Shown piece after piece: positions 5,626 through 8,404 of a stretch of DNA of 8,404 bases. The translations under genes and the position numbers were made by a program. The stretch comes from an uncultured Prevotellaceae bacterium (lineage in GTDB: Bacteria > Bacteroidota > Bacteroidia > Bacteroidales > Bacteroidaceae), in the NCBI GenBank assembly GCA_947306845.1, contig CAMZHP010000130.1, forward strand, positions 1-8,404, in the 5' to 3' direction. Positions within the stretch are counted from its first letter, which is position 1. Each line of letters begins with the position of its first letter. Under the pieces are notes generated by a model that was not told where the DNA came from, searched no databases, and worked only from the letters and a program-made list of their open reading frames with translations.

Positions 5626-8306
5626 CAATTAAACAGCCAGTCTACTTCGTCGCCGGCGCCTTGGAGGCCGGCATCGCGGGGACGAAGCACATCAGAGGTG
5701 AAGCCTGCCACCATGATGATGCCTTTGGGGAGATGGATGACATGTTTCCCTGCTCCGAAGTGATAGGCGTGGATATTCACTTTGGGCATGCCCGTCATGT
5801 TGACGGCATTGGTGATGACAGGTTCTGCCTGACCGTATTCGTTGCCGGTGGCGTCGACTTCCAGTTTGGGGGGCTTGGCATACTTCGTGTCATCATCGAC
5901 GAAGAAACCCACCAGCATGTTCACGGGCTGACTGCAGGTGAAGACCACAGTCGTGCCCTCGATGCGGGTGGTGTCGCGGTTGAGGATGATGCCCTGCAGC
6001 CCTTGCAGTTCGGGGGCGAGTGAGTCGATTCTTTCGTTGCGGTTCTCATAGAGCAGGGCGTCCTTGGCAAGGAGGGCTGTCGATGGCGCTTTGGGGGTGA
6101 GGCTCGCGATGTCTTTCTCCGAGATGGGGGCTCCGGCATAGAACAGGTCCACCGTGGCCGCCTTGGCAGGATGGATGTTCTCCGCTTCGCTGCCGTTCTG
6201 GGGATTCTTCAGTTCAGCGATGTGCTTTTTGAGGTTGGTGAGTTCCTCCTCATAGACGGGCACCATCTCGCGCCAGGTCTTGTATTTCCCGTTGTTGCCG
6301 CCGATGGGGATGCGCCGCTGTCCGGTCTGCATCGAGTTGGCATAGAGATAGGTGCTGTCGGTCAGGTTGGCGAGTATCTTCCACATGCTGAGGCTCTTTT
6401 CCAATGGTGCCACGGCCTTGTCGAGGTAACTGATGTCTTTGCTCCATTTGTAGTTGAGCACTTGTTGGGCGGAGAGCACTTTCTGTTGGAACGACAGGGC
6501 GAAGAAGGCGTAATTGGCGATGTCCAGTCCGATGCGCTGCAGTTCGTCGGCATGGCGGGTGGCCTGGGCATTGGCCACGAATTCAAAGGCTTCGGATGCT
6601 GCCTTGGCATGGGCGACGCATTGGTCGGTGATGCTGAGGGGCAGCTCGCCTTGATGTGCCTGGTGTTTCCATTCCTTTTCCACATATTCGATGAGTTTCT
6701 CGCCCTGCGGACCGCAACTCTCATAGAATCCTGGATAGATGGTGTATTTGTAGGGGTTCACCAACTGACTCATCTTCATGCCCAAAAGCAGGGTCTGGCG
6801 GTTGCCCTCAGTGATGCCGAAACGACGGATGAGTTTGGGTGCGATCTCTCCGACTTCATCGTATGCCTTGAGCAGATGGGCGGCGGCGTCCATGCTGATG
6901 CCGAAGTGGTCGGCGAGTTGCCGCTGCCAGAAGATACTGTCGGCCTCATGATGACTGTTCCACGCATAGCGTCCCCAGCATTTGTACCACATCCAGTCTC
7001 GGTCGATCTGCAGCAGCCGCTGTCCGTCAGGCAACCGGTCGGCGGTGTAGGGCCAGTCCCAATAGGAGGCCTGGGGATAGAGATGAAGTCCCTTGGAGTG
7101 GTGCACGCGGTGCATGGCTGCCACCGTCTTTTGGCAAAAAGCGGGTGATGACCAGCGCCAGGGTTCCAGATTGGCGAGGATATGCACATTGTCGATGTGG
7201 ATGGGAGCGGCCTCGGCCAGTTTCCTGTGCGTCTCGCCCCAGGGACCGCCTGGCTCGTAGGTCGTCAGACTCTCGCCGGTGTATTTGCTCATCGTGTAGA
7301 TGTTGGGGTAGAGGGGCAGCGACTTCGCCAGCACCGTGGGACCGTCGGTGTCGTGCGACCGCAGGATGATGGGGGGCGTGTCGGTGCGGCCCGAGGCGGA
7401 CAGTCCGTCCTTGATGCCGGGGATGATGGTCTCGGTCATCCATTTGATGTCGTTGTCGATGCCCGACATGGCCTCACCCAGACATACGAGGAAACCCACA
7501 TCGGGGTATTTCTGCACGAAGGCGGCGATGGATTTCCGAGTGTAGTCGGCGATGAGGGGGGTGATGGGCCGGTTGCGGTCCTGTGTCTTGATGCCGTAGT
7601 GGTCGGCGAAGGGTTTGGAGACGATGATGTTGTAGAACATCTGGATGATGCGGATGCCGCGGCGGTTGCCTTCCGTGGTGAGGAAGGTGAACATGTCCTG
7701 GTTTTTCTGCATCGTGGCATCGTCCACCTCTGGCGCGAAGGGATAGTCATCAAGCTTGACGAGTGAGGCAAAGGGATGGCCGTTCCACAGATAGACGGTG
7801 TTCATGTTGTTCTCCGCCAACAGGTCGAGGTAACGCGTCCACAGCGCCTTGTCATAAAACCAGGGGAAGTTCTCGGGCGTGTAGGGGTACTCATATACGC
7901 GGTGTCCTGGCAGGTATTCTGTCTTCTGCAGTCCCACGCAGGCTCCCCGGAGTTTCATCTCGGGCACCTCCCTGACGGTGGTCAGCGTACTGAGGGTGGG
8001 GTCGGCCTGATACAGTTCCAGCAAACGGTTGGCACCGTAGATGGCTCCGCTGCCGTCATTGCCGGTGATGCTCACTTTCTTGCCTTTGCGGGTGATGGTG
8101 AAACCCTCGGCTTCTCCTTTTCCGCTGACGGCGATGGTGATGGCGAACCGCTTGTCGATGCTGCTCAACCGCGATGCGGCATACTGGGTCTGCGGGGAGT
8201 TGGTTTTCACCTTCACCTTGCCCGACATCGACATGGCTGTCATCATGAGAAGGGTCAATAGGATGGTCCTCATCAGGTAGTCATTAGATTTGCTTTTCAT
8301 ACTCAT
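5625..8306 (-). CDS. Exported alpha-glucuronidase-like glycoside hydrolase (GH67-related)
   Basis: This 893-residue exported protein probably removes uronic acid or a related sugar from a plant glycan in the periplasm or at the cell surface. The signal peptide has a hydrophobic core at about 13-25 and likely cleavage near SMSG (26-29). Starting at ATG 8306 gives an 11-residue extension before an alternative Met12 (8273); neither has a Shine-Dalgarno. Residues about 35-110 resemble the small N-terminal domain of GH67/GH20-type enzymes (GAIYGANRLLELYQ, 87-100). A predicted TIM barrel follows (about 115-440) with conserved-looking LGEAMSG (Glu278), ANLEPWRW (Glu381) and YPQASYWDWPYTADR (410-424; Asp417). 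Residues about 455-705 are mainly helical and 745-885 beta-rich. I do not see the hallmark motifs of characterised GH67 or GH115 enzymes, so activity is inferred from distant resemblance. It is probably the first gene of an operon with the downstream GH43-like/GH2 enzyme. Confidence 0.85.
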   Translation of the reverse strand: MSMKSKSNDYLMRTILLTLLMMTAMSMSGKVKVKTNSPQTQYAASRLSSIDKRFAITIAVSGKGEAEGFTITRKGKKVSITGNDGSGAIYGANRLLELYQADPTLSTLTTVREVPEMKLRGACVGLQKTEYLPGHRVYEYPYTPENFPWFYDKALWTRYLDLLAENNMNTVYLWNGHPFASLVKLDDYPFAPEVDDATMQKNQDMFTFLTTEGNRRGIRIIQMFYNIIVSKPFADHYGIKTQDRNRPITPLIADYTRKSIAAFVQKYPDVGFLVCLGEAMSGIDNDIKWMTETIIPGIKDGLSASGRTDTPPIILRSHDTDGPTVLAKSLPLYPNIYTMSKYTGESLTTYEPGGPWGETHRKLAEAAPIHIDNVHILANLEPWRWSSPAFCQKTVAAMHRVHHSKGLHLYPQASYWDWPYTADRLPDGQRLLQIDRDWMWYKCWGRYAWNSHHEADSIFWQRQLADHFGISMDAAAHLLKAYDEVGEIAPKLIRRFGITEGNRQTLLLGMKMSQLVNPYKYTIYPGFYESCGPQGEKLIEYVEKEWKHQAHQGELPLSITDQCVAHAKAASEAFEFVANAQATRHADELQRIGLDIANYAFFALSFQQKVLSAQQVLNYKWSKDISYLDKAVAPLEKSLSMWKILANLTDSTYLYANSMQTGQRRIPIGGNNGKYKTWREMVPVYEEELTNLKKHIAELKNPQNGSEAENIHPAKAATVDLFYAGAPISEKDIASLTPKAPSTALLAKDALLYENRNERIDSLAPELQGLQGIILNRDTTRIEGTTVVFTCSQPVNMLVGFFVDDDTKYAKPPKLEVDATGNEYGQAEPVITNAVNMTGMPKVNIHAYHFGAGKHVIHLPKGIIMVAGFTSDVLRPRDAGLQGAGDEVDWLFN

Positions 8307-8365
8307 TGTAGTAGTCCGTTTTTTAGGCTGATGCTCTCAGATGCACATTTCGCACCTTTTGTTTG

Positions 8366-8373
8366 CAAACTTA
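8366..8373 (-). promoter_or_regulatory. Putative -7 box of the enzyme operon, overlapping a perfect palindrome
   Basis: TAAGTTTG on the minus strand matches the Bacteroidota -7 consensus TAnnTTTG exactly and lies 59 bases upstream of the ATG at 8306. A TTTG at 8389-8386 is only 12 bases upstream, shorter than the usual -33 spacing, so the -33 element is uncertain. The perfect 10-base palindrome GTTTGCAAAC (8361-8370) overlaps the box and could be an operator half or whole site. The rest of 8307-8365 shows no gene or clear leader structure. Confidence 0.45.
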
Positions 8374-8404
8374 CTAAAAAAATATCAAATCTGATGGCAT
8401 ATCC

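Noticed and set aside
6171..7148. 325-codon rightward open frame antisense to the GH67-like gene
   Set aside because: It is a shadow of the minus-strand enzyme, with no domain, promoter or ribosome binding signal.
5625..8306. A complete polysaccharide utilisation locus
   Set aside because: There are two exported enzymes but no SusC/SusD pair, regulator or transporter in the window, so only a partial locus can be claimed.

Overview
The window looks like a chromosomal fragment from a Bacteroidota bacterium, most likely a gut or rumen Bacteroidales such as Prevotella/Segatella or Bacteroides. This rests on three things: TAnnTTTG-type -7 promoter boxes, start codons with A-rich upstream sequence and mostly no Shine-Dalgarno motif, and large secreted multi-domain glycoside hydrolases of the sort these bacteria use on plant glycans. 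No rRNA, tRNA, CRISPR array, transposase or SusC/SusD pair was found.

Layout. Positions 1-567 hold no recognisable gene. They contain a long, almost fully paired hairpin at 12-100, a leftward promoter-like signal near 251-284, a weak 54-codon leftward reading frame (61-225) whose stop falls in the hairpin loop, and AT-rich sequence leading to the first confident gene. Positions 568-1704 (+) encode a 378-residue AAA+/STAND-type ATPase with a C-terminal winged helix. A 52-base convergent gap follows. Positions 1757-5560 and 5625-8306 (both -) encode two exported carbohydrate-active enzymes that probably form an operon transcribed leftward from a promoter near 8366. The first is an 893-residue alpha-glucuronidase-like (GH67-related) protein. 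The second is a 1267-residue protein fusing a GH43-like beta-propeller, a GH2 beta-galactosidase-type module, a malectin-like domain and an unassigned C-terminal beta domain.

How the genes may work together. The two enzymes have complementary predicted activities: removal of uronic acid, possible arabinose removal and beta-galactoside cleavage. This suggests joint trimming of an acidic, branched plant polysaccharide (arabinogalactan, pectin side chain or glucuronoarabinoxylan) in the periplasm or outside the cell. The substrate is an inference. The ATPase is on the opposite strand, has visibly lower GC, and is probably functionally unrelated.

Most unusual features: a 44-bp GC-rich palindrome inserted in frame inside the GH43-like domain; five 9-bp tandem copies of a TCTAGA-containing unit filling most of the gap between the two enzyme genes; an ATPase whose Walker B catalytic Glu position is Gly; and the structured, possibly transcribed hairpin at the left edge.
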